From Pseudomonas sp. PA15(2017) (GTDB taxonomy: Bacteria > Pseudomonadota > Gammaproteobacteria > Pseudomonadales > Pseudomonadaceae): a stretch of 64,000 bases of DNA. Of the stretch, positions 27,919 to 38,754 are shown in pieces. The notes below the pieces were generated by a model that made no database searches, had not been told where the DNA came from, and saw nothing but the letters and a program-made list of their open reading frames with translations. Where the stretch lies: positions 39,942 through 103,941 of the forward strand of contig NZ_MSXV01000050.1 in assembly GCF_001945395.1 (NCBI RefSeq). Direction: 5' to 3'. The number at the start of each line of letters is the position of its first letter. Positions within the stretch are counted from its first letter, which is position 1. The translations under genes and the position numbers were made by a program.

Positions 27919-28805
27919 CAGTCGCCTCCGCCGAGTCGGCTACCCCAACCCAGCTTGGTACGGCAGACCTCGTAGTAGTTGTGGTCCAGCGGATGGATCA
28001 GGCACAGCTTCTGGGATTTCTTGCGTACCGTGATGGTGTCGCCCGGCGCACAGGTGAAATGGTTCTGGCCATCGCACGACACCTGCGGGTAGAGCTGCAG
28101 GTCCTTGGAGACGACGATCTTCAACTCGCTGTTGCCATCCACCACGATGGGCCGGCTGGACAGGGTGTGCGGGTACATGGGTACGACGACGATGGCATCG
28201 AGCTTGGGATGCATGATCGGCCCGCCAGCGGACAGTGCGTAGGCCGTGGAGCCGGTCGGCGTGGCTACGATCAAACCGTCGGCCTTCTGGCTGCAGACGA
28301 ACTGGCCATCGATATACAGCTCGAACTCGATCATCCGGTTCGACTTGCCCGGGTGCAGCACCACGTCGTTGAGGGCATCGCCCTGGCCGATCGCCTCGGA
28401 ATGCCGGCGCACCTCGGTTTCGAGCAGAAAGCGGTTCTCGGTCAGGTAATTGCCTTCCAGCACCTCGGCGACCTTGGACTCCAGCTCGTCAGGGCGGATA
28501 TCGGTGAGAAAGCCCAGGTTGCCGCGGTTGATGCCCAGCACCGGCACCTTGTGGCGCGCCAGGGCGCGACCGGCGCCGAGCATGCTGCCATCACCGCCGA
28601 CCACGATCACCAGATCGCAGAACTCGCCCAGATGCTTGCGCGCCGAGGTCTGCAGGCCGTGGCCCGGCAGCACTTCGGCGATGGTGTCGTCGAGAATCAC
28701 GTGCAGCTGGCGCTCGAGCAAGAACTTCTTCAGGCGGCGGATGGTGTCGAGCACCTGGGTACTGCCCAGGCGGCCGATGATGCCGATATTACGAAACTGC
28801 TCCAT
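27918..28805 (-). CDS. nadK: NAD kinase
   Basis: 295 aa, the normal length. It phosphorylates NAD to NADP in the cytoplasm. The GGDGSML motif (about 67-73) and the NE/D-type second motif with TPTGSTAY are intact. It is the first gene of a coupled set with the phosphatase and rhomboid genes. It is divergent from the DUF1853 gene across about 100 bp, as in P. aeruginosa. Confidence 0.96.
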   Translation of the reverse strand: MEQFRNIGIIGRLGSTQVLDTIRRLKKFLLERQLHVILDDTIAEVLPGHGLQTSARKHLGEFCDLVIVVGGDGSMLGAGRALARHKVPVLGINRGNLGFLTDIRPDELESKVAEVLEGNYLTENRFLLETEVRRHSEAIGQGDALNDVVLHPGKSNRMIEFELYIDGQFVCSQKADGLIVATPTGSTAYALSAGGPIMHPKLDAIVVVPMYPHTLSSRPIVVDGNSELKIVVSKDLQLYPQVSCDGQNHFTCAPGDTITVRKKSQKLCLIHPLDHNYYEVCRTKLGWGSRLGGGD

Positions 28806-28909
28806 GGGGCTCCCGCGAGGCTCTGGCTCTAATGGCCTGGATTATGGGCGAAGGCACCCTACGCCAGCAAACCCTGACGCCGACGCCAGCAAACGCCTAT
28901 GCTGCAGTG

Positions 28910-29875
28910 ATGACCCCGTTCACCGCACTTGCCGACCTGCCCCGCCACCTCAGCGAACCTGCCGTGCGTGACCTGGCCTGGACGCTGCTCTCCCCACCCC
29001 TGCTCGCCCGCACGCCCTGGCCACAGCGTCACCCACTGATCGACAGTACCTGGGCGGCCGAGCCGGATCTGCTGGCCGACTGGTTGCAGCGTCAGGACGA
29101 AAACCCGCAAGCGCTGCACGAATGGCTGTCGCGCAGCTCGGTGCGGCGCCTGGGCCTTTACTACGAGCGCCTGTGGCAGTTCGCCCTGCACGCGGCGCCC
29201 GGTATCGAGATACTGGCAGCCAACCTGCCGATTCGCCAGGGCGGCCATACCCTGGGCGAGCTGGATCTGCTGCTGCGCGATGCCAGCGGCGTGCACCACG
29301 TGGAGTTGGCGATCAAGCTGTACCTGGGTCAGCCGCCCAGTGCGCCCGAGCACTGGATCGGGCCGGGAGGCCGGGACCGCCTGGATCTCAAGCTCGATCA
29401 TCTCGCCACTCACCAGTTGCCTTTGTCAGGTTCGCCGCAAGCGCGGCAAGCGTTGGCGATGCTGGCCCACGCACCGATCCAGGCCTCGATGTGGCTGGGT
29501 GGCTATCTGTTCTACCCCCATGGTCTGGATCATCCGCCACCGGAGGGGGCCGAGCCGGCGCACCTGCGCGGCACCTGGCTGCACCGCCGGCAATGGCCTG
29601 GGCTGCAGGCGCGATACCCGGATGCCCACTGGCAACCGCTGCCGCGCAACGCCTGGCTGGCACCGGCTAGGCGGCCGGTGGCGCAAGCCTGGTCCGCTCA
29701 GGACCTGCAGGCCTGGCTGGATGGGCTGGCCGCGGACGCCGGCGCGCAGTTGCTGGTCGATCTACAGCCCGATGGCAACGGCGCACTTACCGAGCGCCAG
29801 CGGATCTTTCTGGTTGCCGACGACTGGCCAATCAGCGGCACCGAACCGGGTGCGGCGCCGCCCTCAGCGCGCTGA
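28910..29875 (+). CDS. DUF1853 family protein
   Basis: 321 aa from the ATG at 28910, chosen because the family begins near FTALADLPRHLSEPAVRDLAW. Residues around 110-130 (GELDLLLRDASG-VHHVELAIKLY) form a (E)-LD...E-x-K pattern like the PD-(D/E)XK nuclease fold. The family has no known function; if the nuclease-like core is active it would act on DNA or RNA. Its last 12 bases overlap the convergent PLP-enzyme gene. Confidence 0.88.
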   Translation: MTPFTALADLPRHLSEPAVRDLAWTLLSPPLLARTPWPQRHPLIDSTWAAEPDLLADWLQRQDENPQALHEWLSRSSVRRLGLYYERLWQFALHAAPGIEILAANLPIRQGGHTLGELDLLLRDASGVHHVELAIKLYLGQPPSAPEHWIGPGGRDRLDLKLDHLATHQLPLSGSPQARQALAMLAHAPIQASMWLGGYLFYPHGLDHPPPEGAEPAHLRGTWLHRRQWPGLQARYPDAHWQPLPRNAWLAPARRPVAQAWSAQDLQAWLDGLAADAGAQLLVDLQPDGNGALTERQRIFLVADDWPISGTEPGAAPPSAR

Positions 29876-30805
29876 ACCCTTGCCAAGCGCCGCGCGGCGG
29901 CCCTGCAGCCCACCGGTGTGTACGAAGATCAGGCGTCGGCCGGCCTCGATCTCACCTCGGCGGATGGCATCGCGCAAGGCCAGCAACGCCTTGGCGGTGT
30001 ACAGCGGCTCCAGCAGCAAACCGCTCTGCGTCTCGCACCCTTCCATGAAGGCCAGCAACTCGGCGTCCTGACGCGCGAAGCCGCCGCGACAGGCGTCCAG
30101 CAACTGGTATCCGCCATCGTCACGGCCCGCCTCGGTCAGTAGCGTACGGACCTGTTCGGGCACGCCATGATCTAGCGGTACGGCCAGGGCACCGTGCACG
30201 CAGCGCCGCCCGGCCTCTGCAATCACCAACCCGGCCAGCGTGGTGCCGGTGCCGGCCGCCAACCACCAGCCGTGGTAATAACCCCAGCCAAGCGCTGCCA
30301 GTTGCCCCGCCACCATCGCCGGTAAATCTGCACACCCCAGCGCGCCTGGCAGCCCGCCGCCCCCTTCGGGCACCGGCATGAACCCCGGATAGCGCGCCTG
30401 CCAGGGAGCCCAGAACTCGGCACGATGCCGCTCGCGATAAGCGCCATAGCCCAGCCAGTGCAGCTGCATGCCGGAGCGCTGCAGATCCTCGACGGTCGGC
30501 GTGTCCTGGGGATGGCCCCGCAGCAGGCCGACGGTGGCGAACGAGAAACGCTGCCCAGCGGCAGCCAGGGCATGCAGGTGGTTGGAGTGGGCGCCGCCGA
30601 GGCTGATGATGCCGCTGGCACGCTGTTCAGCAGCGCCGCGCAGATGGGGCGCGAGCTTGAACCACTTGTTGCCGCTGATCAGCGGGTCGATCAGGTCCAG
30701 GCGCAGCACCGCCAATTCGACACCCATCAGCCAGTCGAACCGCAGCCGCTGCAGGGGCGCCTGGGGGCGCCAGGCACTGATGGCAGCCAGTGGAATCGAG
30801 GTCAT
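29864..30805 (-). CDS. PLP-dependent deaminase (ACC deaminase / D-cysteine desulfhydrase family)
   Basis: 313 aa from the ATG at 30805. It belongs to the fold-type II PLP family that includes 1-aminocyclopropane-1-carboxylate deaminase and D-cysteine desulfhydrase. The Schiff-base lysine is in LISGNKWFKL and a phosphate-gripping loop (AGTGTTLAG) is present. At about 310 aa it fits the family. Substrate is not settled; in pseudomonads such proteins are mostly annotated as D-cysteine desulfhydrase-like. Confidence 0.85.
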   Translation of the reverse strand: MTSIPLAAISAWRPQAPLQRLRFDWLMGVELAVLRLDLIDPLISGNKWFKLAPHLRGAAEQRASGIISLGGAHSNHLHALAAAGQRFSFATVGLLRGHPQDTPTVEDLQRSGMQLHWLGYGAYRERHRAEFWAPWQARYPGFMPVPEGGGGLPGALGCADLPAMVAGQLAALGWGYYHGWWLAAGTGTTLAGLVIAEAGRRCVHGALAVPLDHGVPEQVRTLLTEAGRDDGGYQLLDACRGGFARQDAELLAFMEGCETQSGLLLEPLYTAKALLALRDAIRRGEIEAGRRLIFVHTGGLQGRRAALGKGSAR

Positions 30806-30838
30806 GACGATACGGCCCGGAAAAAGGCCGGGAGTGTA

Positions 30839-30944
30839 CCAGTCCGTTGAAAAACGTAGGCGAGGCAGCAACGTACGGCTGCATGGATGCAGGAGGTAGA
30901 GCGACGCAGGAAGCCTAAGCCGAGATAGTTCTTCAGCGGCCTGT
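30839..30944. repeat. TA-flanked palindromic element (about 106 bp)
   Basis: Ends read CAGTCCGTTGAAAAAC on the left and, inverted, CAGGCCGCTGAAGAAC on the right (13 of 16 match), each with TA just outside plus one base. The right-hand TA is that of the TAA stop codon of the coiled-coil gene. No coding content; it looks like a miniature inverted-repeat element. Confidence 0.6.
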
Positions 30945-32230
30945 TAACCCACGGTACGCAGGCGGGCGGTCTTGTGCAGTATGCAGCAGTTGGACTCGCC
31001 AGCCACGAACCGCCCGGGCGTGTCGACTCGCTCGACGGCTACATCGCAGCGCTGGCCATCGGCCTGCAGCCCTTCGCAACGGGGCCGTTGATAATGCTCC
31101 AGCCACTGCCGGTACTGGCTCTCCGGCACGAAGCACTTGCTCGCCGCATAGGCCTGCGGGCCCGCCAGGTAGCGGTCGACATCCAGCAAAGGCACCGTCA
31201 GGTGCCCGGCGCCCGGATGGAACACCACGAACACCACGCCCTGTGCAGCCAGGCGTTCGAGCACCTGGCCGGCGCCGCGCTGGGCAGCCTCGCCCTCGCG
31301 GTGACGGGCCTGTTGCTCGGCGGCAGACTGGCTGGCGAGAATGCGCGCACGCAGCTCCTTGTCGAACTGCTCGCGCAGTATCTCGCGCTCGGTGCGGGCG
31401 TGACGCTCGGCAGCGCGCACCCGCACCGCCATTTCCTCGCGCTCGCCCTGTTGCGCTTCCCGTTGTTCGGCCAGTTGCGATTTCAGGCTCTGGTTGAGCC
31501 CTTGCTGCTGGCGCAGTGCCTGACGCAACGTCTGAACCTGCCCTTGCAGCTCGGCCAGCTGTCCACCGCTTTGCGAAACGGCGCGCGCCAGTTCGGCCTG
31601 GTGCTCGTGAGCCAGGGCGGCCAGGCGCTCACGTTGCTGGCGAACCAGCTGCGCAGCCTTCTGCCGGTAGTCGTGGGAAAGGCGCTCGGCCAGCTTTTCG
31701 GCCATGTCGCGGGATGTTTCGGGCGCGTACCATTGATCCTCGGAGGCCACCTGCAGCCGCTCGGGCGTCACGGCCGGGGTTTCCTCTTCCTGCATGAGGA
31801 TGCCGAGGCCGTTGGCTCGTACCATGTCGCGCAAGGTGGCCAGATCGTTGTTGCCGGGCACCAGGCTCGGGTCCCACAGGTGCAGCTGGTGCCAGGACAC
31901 CGGGCACTGGCTACGGCAGGCCAGGCGAATCGGCCCGCCGCCCAGGTCGGGGCCGCGGCCGGCACGCTCGGCCATCTGCTGCAGGGGAATGTTCCAACCG
32001 CTGTCCGGCGCACCGTCTTCGTCGAGATCCAGGTAGAAGAACACCGCCGAGCGAATCTGCAGACGGCCATTGATCACCACGTACGCGGCCCGCACCTGCT
32101 CGTCGGCCAGGGTCGGCATCTTCACCAGGCCATCGAGCAAGGTCTCGAACTCGGTGTAGAACATCTGCTTATCGATGCTGCCGTCCGGGGCGAAGAACAT
32201 CACGGCCTCGATCAGTTGCGGCTTGCTCAT
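30944..32230 (-). CDS. Coiled-coil protein (often annotated ParA-like)
   Basis: 428 aa from the ATG at 32230, with GGAGA upstream. The first 180 residues are globular (MSKPQLIEAVMFFAPDGSID...). Residues about 195-330 are a long Q/R/E-rich coiled coil. The C-terminal part has a Cys/His set (ASKCFVPESQYRQWLEH, RCEGLQADGQRCD, CCILHK) that could bind zinc. Homologues near fadH in pseudomonads are named chromosome partitioning protein ParA, but I see no Walker A motif, so that name looks unsupported. Function unknown. Confidence 0.8.
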   Translation of the reverse strand: MSKPQLIEAVMFFAPDGSIDKQMFYTEFETLLDGLVKMPTLADEQVRAAYVVINGRLQIRSAVFFYLDLDEDGAPDSGWNIPLQQMAERAGRGPDLGGGPIRLACRSQCPVSWHQLHLWDPSLVPGNNDLATLRDMVRANGLGILMQEEETPAVTPERLQVASEDQWYAPETSRDMAEKLAERLSHDYRQKAAQLVRQQRERLAALAHEHQAELARAVSQSGGQLAELQGQVQTLRQALRQQQGLNQSLKSQLAEQREAQQGEREEMAVRVRAAERHARTEREILREQFDKELRARILASQSAAEQQARHREGEAAQRGAGQVLERLAAQGVVFVVFHPGAGHLTVPLLDVDRYLAGPQAYAASKCFVPESQYRQWLEHYQRPRCEGLQADGQRCDVAVERVDTPGRFVAGESNCCILHKTARLRTVG

Positions 32231-32411
32231 CGATGTTCTCCACGGGGTAATGACGGTTCGCGCTGCCTTTTCGCTGGCGCAACGAAGCGCCAGCCAGGCA
32301 AGTCTAGGCGAGAACCCATTACAGGCTGTGTGACCCGGTTGGCAGTCATTCAGCCGCAGGACGAACGGCACGGTCGAACTGTGACCGGCTCGGTAGCAGC
32401 CGTCTGCTGTA

Positions 32412-32626
32412 GCCTGTGCACGATATTTCGGCTCGAGTTCAGCGCTTTGACTGCAGAGTGGCGAGAGCGGTCATCGGCGCGGTACCTGTGGGAGCGGGCG
32501 GGGACGCCCAGTCCATGCCCGCGATTTTTCGCGCGCATGGTGCGCTCCCACAGTGGATCAGCAAACGGCCGCTTCTGCTTTGCAGCCCCCTGTTTAATGT
32601 CGACTAAAAAGATCGTGAACGGATTC

Positions 32627-32627
<1 letters not shown>
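32412..32627. repeat. Composite repeat element, copy A
   Basis: About 216 bp. The left end is GCCTGTGCACGATATTTC. The right end, inverted, is AGAATCCGTTCACGATCTTT. Both are preceded by TA, the right one being the TA of the fadH TAA stop. A REP-like palindrome sits inside (TGTGGGAGCGGGCGGGGACG ... GCGCTCCCACAG, about 32490-32552). It occupies most of the 396-bp gap between fadH and the coiled-coil gene; the remainder (32231-32411) shows no other feature. Confidence 0.65.
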
Positions 32628-34750
<2,123 letters not shown>

Positions 34751-34855
34751 TCAATGTTCGTAAATGACAAATCAATGATCATGAGTGACAGCGCAGCTGG
34801 CGCACTGCCCTAGGCCGAGCTACGCTGGCGACCCCTCCCTGCCAGGCGTACGCCG

Positions 34856-35914
34856 ATGAAACCTGCTGCCATTCGCCTGGGCGATCTATCCGTTGGCTAC
34901 CTGCACAGCCTGGCAGACGCCGTCGAGCTTCTTGGCCACGCCTCGCAGCCGTTGCTCGAACATTATGGCTTCGATGCCGCGCGCCTGGCCGAGCCGCGCG
35001 CCCGGCTGTCGATCCCGCGCTACATGCACCTGGGTCACGCCGCCATCGAGTTGACCGGCGAGCCGGCCCTCGGTCTGCTGATGGGCCGCTTCGCCTACCT
35101 GCACCGCCTGGGTCTGGCCGGTATCGCCGCGGGCCAGGCGCCTACCGTGCGCGAGGCGGCCCGCACCCTGATCCGCTTCGAGGCACTGTACGCCTCGAAC
35201 TACCGCGGCCGCTCCAGCTTGGCCGAAGACAGCAGCGGCGCCTGGCTGCGCTTTCATTCCATCGGCCCGTACAACGCCTACAACCGCTTCGTGGTCGACA
35301 CCGTGCTGGCCACTTGGCTGCAACAATTGGGCGCGCTGGCCCGCACACCGCTGACCACCCAGACCCTTCAGCTGGAGTTCACCGCGCCTGACTACGCTGA
35401 ACGCTATCGGCTGGAGTTCGGTTGCGTACCGACGTTCGGGGCGGACTTCAACGGGCTCAGGCTCGATCAGCAAGCGTTGAACCTGCGCAATCCGCTGCAT
35501 TGCCCGGGCACCTGGAATGAATTATTACAACTTTGCGAGCAGGAACTGCAGAAGCTGACGCGCCCGCAAAACATGCGTGATCGCGTCATCCAGCTGCTCG
35601 GCCCACGCCTGCATGGGCGAGAGCCGGACATGGACGATATCGCCCGCCAACTGCAGTTGCCGAGCTGGACGCTACGCCGCCGCCTGGGCGATGAAGGCAC
35701 GCGCTTCAGCGCTATCGTCAACGAGACCCGCCGCGACCTGGCGGTTGCCTACGTGCGGGACACCGAGCTAAGTTTCGGCGAGATCGCCTACCTGCTCGGC
35801 TTCGCCTCAGCGGAGGCGTTTCAGCGCGCCTTCAAACGCTGGCTCAAGCACCCGCCCGGAGAAATGCGCCGCACACTGCGACAGCACAGCAACGCATCTG
35901 AATCTATGAAATAA
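34856..35914 (+). CDS. AraC family transcriptional regulator (Arabinose_bd type)
   Basis: 352 aa. An N-terminal sensor of the OruR/ArgR-like arabinose-binding-2 type spans about 20-210. A C-terminal AraC double helix-turn-helix (about 255-345) contains MDDIARQLQLPSWTLRRRLGDEGTRF and FGEIAYLLGFASAEAFQRAFKRW. It is divergent from fadH, so control of fadH or of fatty-acid use is the simplest inference. Its stop overlaps a candidate Fur box for the next operon. Confidence 0.9.
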   Translation: MKPAAIRLGDLSVGYLHSLADAVELLGHASQPLLEHYGFDAARLAEPRARLSIPRYMHLGHAAIELTGEPALGLLMGRFAYLHRLGLAGIAAGQAPTVREAARTLIRFEALYASNYRGRSSLAEDSSGAWLRFHSIGPYNAYNRFVVDTVLATWLQQLGALARTPLTTQTLQLEFTAPDYAERYRLEFGCVPTFGADFNGLRLDQQALNLRNPLHCPGTWNELLQLCEQELQKLTRPQNMRDRVIQLLGPRLHGREPDMDDIARQLQLPSWTLRRRLGDEGTRFSAIVNETRRDLAVAYVRDTELSFGEIAYLLGFASAEAFQRAFKRWLKHPPGEMRRTLRQHSNASESMK

Positions 35915-35924
35915 CTATTTTCAT
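35906..35924. promoter_or_regulatory. Candidate Fur box upstream of fpvG
   Basis: ATGAAATAACTATTTTCAT is a near-palindrome of the AT-rich type bound by Fur, about 180 bp before the fpvG start and overlapping the regulator's stop codon. Iron repression would fit the operon's role. No convincing PvdS-type (TAAAT / CGT) promoter was found in the same stretch. Confidence 0.4.
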
Positions 35925-36103
35925 TTGCAGCTGCGGGTTTTACGCTTCTCATCCGTCACAATAGACAATTGATTCATTCTTGCCCGCCTGACGAGCACCT
36001 CATCGGTTTGCTCCCCTCGCTGACTACCTGGCCGGCCAAGTTTCGTTCGTACCTTACTCGCGCCCCGTGCAACGCACGAGGCGCTCAATCAAGATTGATA
36101 TAC

Positions 36104-37291
36104 ATGTCCAAGAAGTCGCGTTCAAAAATCTGGTTCCTGGTGCACAGCTGGCTCGCCCTGCCGATCTGGTTCTTCGTGCTGATCGTCTGCGTCACCGGCA
36201 CCCTGGCGGTGGTCAGCCAGGAAATCGTCTGGTTGGCCAACCCCGACGTACGCGCCAGTAAACCCTCGGACGATGCCGAGCTGCTGACCTTCGGCCAGGT
36301 GCTGGCCGAAATCAGGAAGGCCCAGCCGGAGCTGGTGGTGCAGTCCATCTCCCGCCCGGACGAGTCGCATTTCGCGCTCACCGCGCGGGTCAGCTACCCG
36401 GATGGCAGCAACCCGACCCTGTACGTCAACCCCTACACCGGAGCCATCCAGGGCGTGAGCCCCGAGTTCGACTTCCGCCAGTTCACCCGCGCCCTGCACG
36501 GCTGGTGGCTGGTACCCTTCACCAACGGTTTCAGCTGGGGCTGGTACCTGGTGTCGATGATGGGCATCCCGATGCTGCTGTCGCTGATCACCGGCCTCGT
36601 GGTCTACAAGAAATTCTGGAAGGGCTTCCTCAAACCGCGCCTGCGCTTCAATCAGGGCGCGCGGATCTTCTGGGGCGACTTCCACCGCCTGAGCGGTATC
36701 TGGTCGATCTGGTTCATCGCCGTGGTGTCGATCACCGGCATCTGGTTCCTGATCCAGGCGATCCTCTTCGACAACCAGATTTCCATCTCCACCGAAGGCG
36801 TGCCCGCCGTGGTGGCCCGCGAAGACGTGCCTAACGTGCGCCCCGGCGAGCCGATCCCGATGCTCGATGTGGACGAAGCCGCGCGCATCGCCATCGACAA
36901 GGTGCCGAGCCTGGACGTCAGCTTCACCCGCCTGCCGAGCAACGCCTACGACCATATCTCCGTCAGCGGGCGCGGCTGGTACCCGCTGATGTTCCAGAGC
37001 GCCTCGATCAACCCCTATACCGGTGAAGTGGCGCAGCAGCGTCTGCTCGAAGATCGCTCCAAGCTGGAGTTCGTCACCGAATCCATGCGCCCATTGCACA
37101 CCGGCGACTTCGGTGGCCTGTGGGTGAAGATGATCTGGTTCTTCTTCGGCCTGATACTGAGCATGATGGTGCTCAGCGGCCTGCTGATCTGGACCAAGCG
37201 CACCGCCCAGGCCACCGCCAAGGCGATCAAGCGGCCGGCGCGCTCGCGTGAACGTGACACTGCAACCGACACTGGGGAGGTCAAGGCATGA
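36104..37291 (+). CDS. fpvG: PepSY-domain inner-membrane reductase FpvG
   Basis: 395 aa from MSKKSRSKIWFLVHSWL. It is a PepSY-TM protein: TM helices at about 12-35, 145-170, 195-220 and 350-375, and two periplasmic PepSY-like regions with HGWWLVPFTNGFSWG between. In P. aeruginosa FpvG reduces ferric iron held by pyoverdine in the periplasm. All seven following genes match the fpvGHJKCDEF order. The ribosome site is weak. It overlaps fpvH by 4 bp. Confidence 0.85.
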   Translation: MSKKSRSKIWFLVHSWLALPIWFFVLIVCVTGTLAVVSQEIVWLANPDVRASKPSDDAELLTFGQVLAEIRKAQPELVVQSISRPDESHFALTARVSYPDGSNPTLYVNPYTGAIQGVSPEFDFRQFTRALHGWWLVPFTNGFSWGWYLVSMMGIPMLLSLITGLVVYKKFWKGFLKPRLRFNQGARIFWGDFHRLSGIWSIWFIAVVSITGIWFLIQAILFDNQISISTEGVPAVVAREDVPNVRPGEPIPMLDVDEAARIAIDKVPSLDVSFTRLPSNAYDHISVSGRGWYPLMFQSASINPYTGEVAQQRLLEDRSKLEFVTESMRPLHTGDFGGLWVKMIWFFFGLILSMMVLSGLLIWTKRTAQATAKAIKRPARSRERDTATDTGEVKA

Positions 37292-37833
37292 GCAAGGCCA
37301 TGGCAGCACAACCCGCTTCGCCGCTGAGCCGCTTCTGGTACAAATGGCGCTTCCACATCAACATCCTGTTGGTGCTCATCCCGCTGGGGTTCATGCCCAA
37401 GTACTTCGCCGACGTCGCGCTGTTTCGCGGTACCAGCGGCCTGGGCGAGCGCACGGCCGGTGAATTCTCGGTCGGCCCCTGGTCGATCACCCTGGCGGAA
37501 TTTCGCGCCGCGCCACCAGAGCTCGACGGCCCGTCCGGCTACATGAAGACCTTCACCGGTGCGCTGTGCAAGGAGTGCATCGGCCAGGTCAAGGCCACCT
37601 ACCTGCGCATCGGCAAGCCCCGTAGCCTGCGCGCTGCCGGCGGCATTTTCTTCGGCAGTGCGTATCGCATGGGCGCCACCGTGCCCTTGCCGACCCGCAC
37701 CAAGCCCAACGCCGAGCTATGGATCACCATGGAGGGCTGGGACGGCTCCGTGCACCAGGCCGCCGTCCCACTCGAACAGGCATCCCCATCCACCGTCGCG
37801 TGGCTGCAGAAACAACAAGGAGGCAAACCATGA
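37288..37833 (+). CDS. fpvH: FpvH-like membrane-anchored protein
   Basis: 181 aa with one N-terminal transmembrane helix (about 22-42) and a periplasmic domain carrying a CKEC pair, possibly redox active or metal binding. It sits second in the operon as FpvH does. FpvH, J and K are accessory proteins of the FpvG reductase in P. aeruginosa; FpvH is needed for efficient iron release. Both ends overlap neighbouring genes by 4 bp. Confidence 0.78.
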   Translation: MSKAMAAQPASPLSRFWYKWRFHINILLVLIPLGFMPKYFADVALFRGTSGLGERTAGEFSVGPWSITLAEFRAAPPELDGPSGYMKTFTGALCKECIGQVKATYLRIGKPRSLRAAGGIFFGSAYRMGATVPLPTRTKPNAELWITMEGWDGSVHQAAVPLEQASPSTVAWLQKQQGGKP

Positions 37834-38156
37834 TCAAACCCAACATCCTGCGCAGCACCGCAGCCATCGCCCTGCTGTCGCTGAGCGGCCTGGCCCTGGC
37901 TCACAACCCGATGTGCCAGTGCGAGGAAGTCGATGCCGAGAACATCCGCTGCACAGGCGGTTTCTCCGATGGCAGCGGTGCCGCCGGCGTGACCCTGGAT
38001 GTGATCGGCTATGACGAGAGCATTCTGGTGCCCGGCAAACTGGACGACGACTCGACACTGACCTTCAAGAAACCCGAAGGCGAGTTCTACGTGCTGTTCG
38101 ACGCCGGCCCCGGCCATGTCGTCGAGATCGACCACACGGAAATCGAGGCCCTATGA
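37830..38156 (+). CDS. fpvJ: FpvJ-like periplasmic protein
   Basis: 108 aa, with AAGGAGG six bases upstream of an ATG that overlaps the fpvH stop. The signal peptide ends near LALA (about 22-25). The mature part is a small acidic beta-rich domain with three Cys (MCQCEEVDAENIRC). By position and size it is FpvJ, a periplasmic partner of FpvG. Direct evidence is limited to signal peptide and context. Confidence 0.75.
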   Translation: MIKPNILRSTAAIALLSLSGLALAHNPMCQCEEVDAENIRCTGGFSDGSGAAGVTLDVIGYDESILVPGKLDDDSTLTFKKPEGEFYVLFDAGPGHVVEIDHTEIEAL

Positions 38157-38719
38157 CAGTTCAGGTCGTACGCCCCGCCGGTGCCGGTCATGAAACCCTC
38201 TACGTGCTCGCCCTGTGCCTGGCCATCGTGCTGGTGGCCGGCTCGGTGGTCGCCTGGCATGGCGAGACGGACAGCGAAACCGCCATCGCCAGCCATCAGA
38301 TCGACGCCCGCCGCGACCTGACTGCCGCCGAACAAGGCATCTATGCCGACCTGCGCGTGGCCGCCGACGAGATCCGCATTCGCCGCGACGAGGAGCAGAC
38401 CCTGCTGAGCCCCGCCGAGCTGGCCGACGAAGGCTTCCCGCCGTTCGTGAACGATGCCAGCGCCACCAGCCGCGGCAGCCACCAGTGGCAATTGCTGCCC
38501 GGTGCCGAGGCCGCCTACTTCGGCGCCAGCCAGGCGTTGGACGTCGCCGGCTCCCTGCTCATGCGCCTCGACGCCGAGGGTGAGCAGGCCGACGTGTGGC
38601 TCAACCGCAACACCGCCAGCGCGCCTGCCAGCCTCGAGGCGCCGGCCCTGATCGCTGCCGGCTGGCAGCAGATCGCCTCCCACTACGACGCAGGTGTGAC
38701 CCGGCAACATCGCCACTGA
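38153..38719 (+). CDS. fpvK: FpvK-like protein (DUF6162)
   Basis: 188 aa. One N-terminal transmembrane helix (about 17-37) is followed by a periplasmic alpha/beta domain ending in RQHRH. It resembles DUF6162 proteins, found next to iron or zinc-type ABC systems in pseudomonads. Position matches FpvK. It overlaps fpvJ by 4 bp and is 35 bp from fpvC. Confidence 0.75.
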   Translation: MTVQVVRPAGAGHETLYVLALCLAIVLVAGSVVAWHGETDSETAIASHQIDARRDLTAAEQGIYADLRVAADEIRIRRDEEQTLLSPAELADEGFPPFVNDASATSRGSHQWQLLPGAEAAYFGASQALDVAGSLLMRLDAEGEQADVWLNRNTASAPASLEAPALIAAGWQQIASHYDAGVTRQHRH

Positions 38720-38754
38720 CACCTTTGACTCACTCGACAGAAGACCGCCCGCCC

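Noticed and set aside
30944..32230. ParA chromosome-partition ATPase
   Set aside because: No deviant Walker A motif or other ParA signature is present; the protein is a coiled coil with Cys/His residues.
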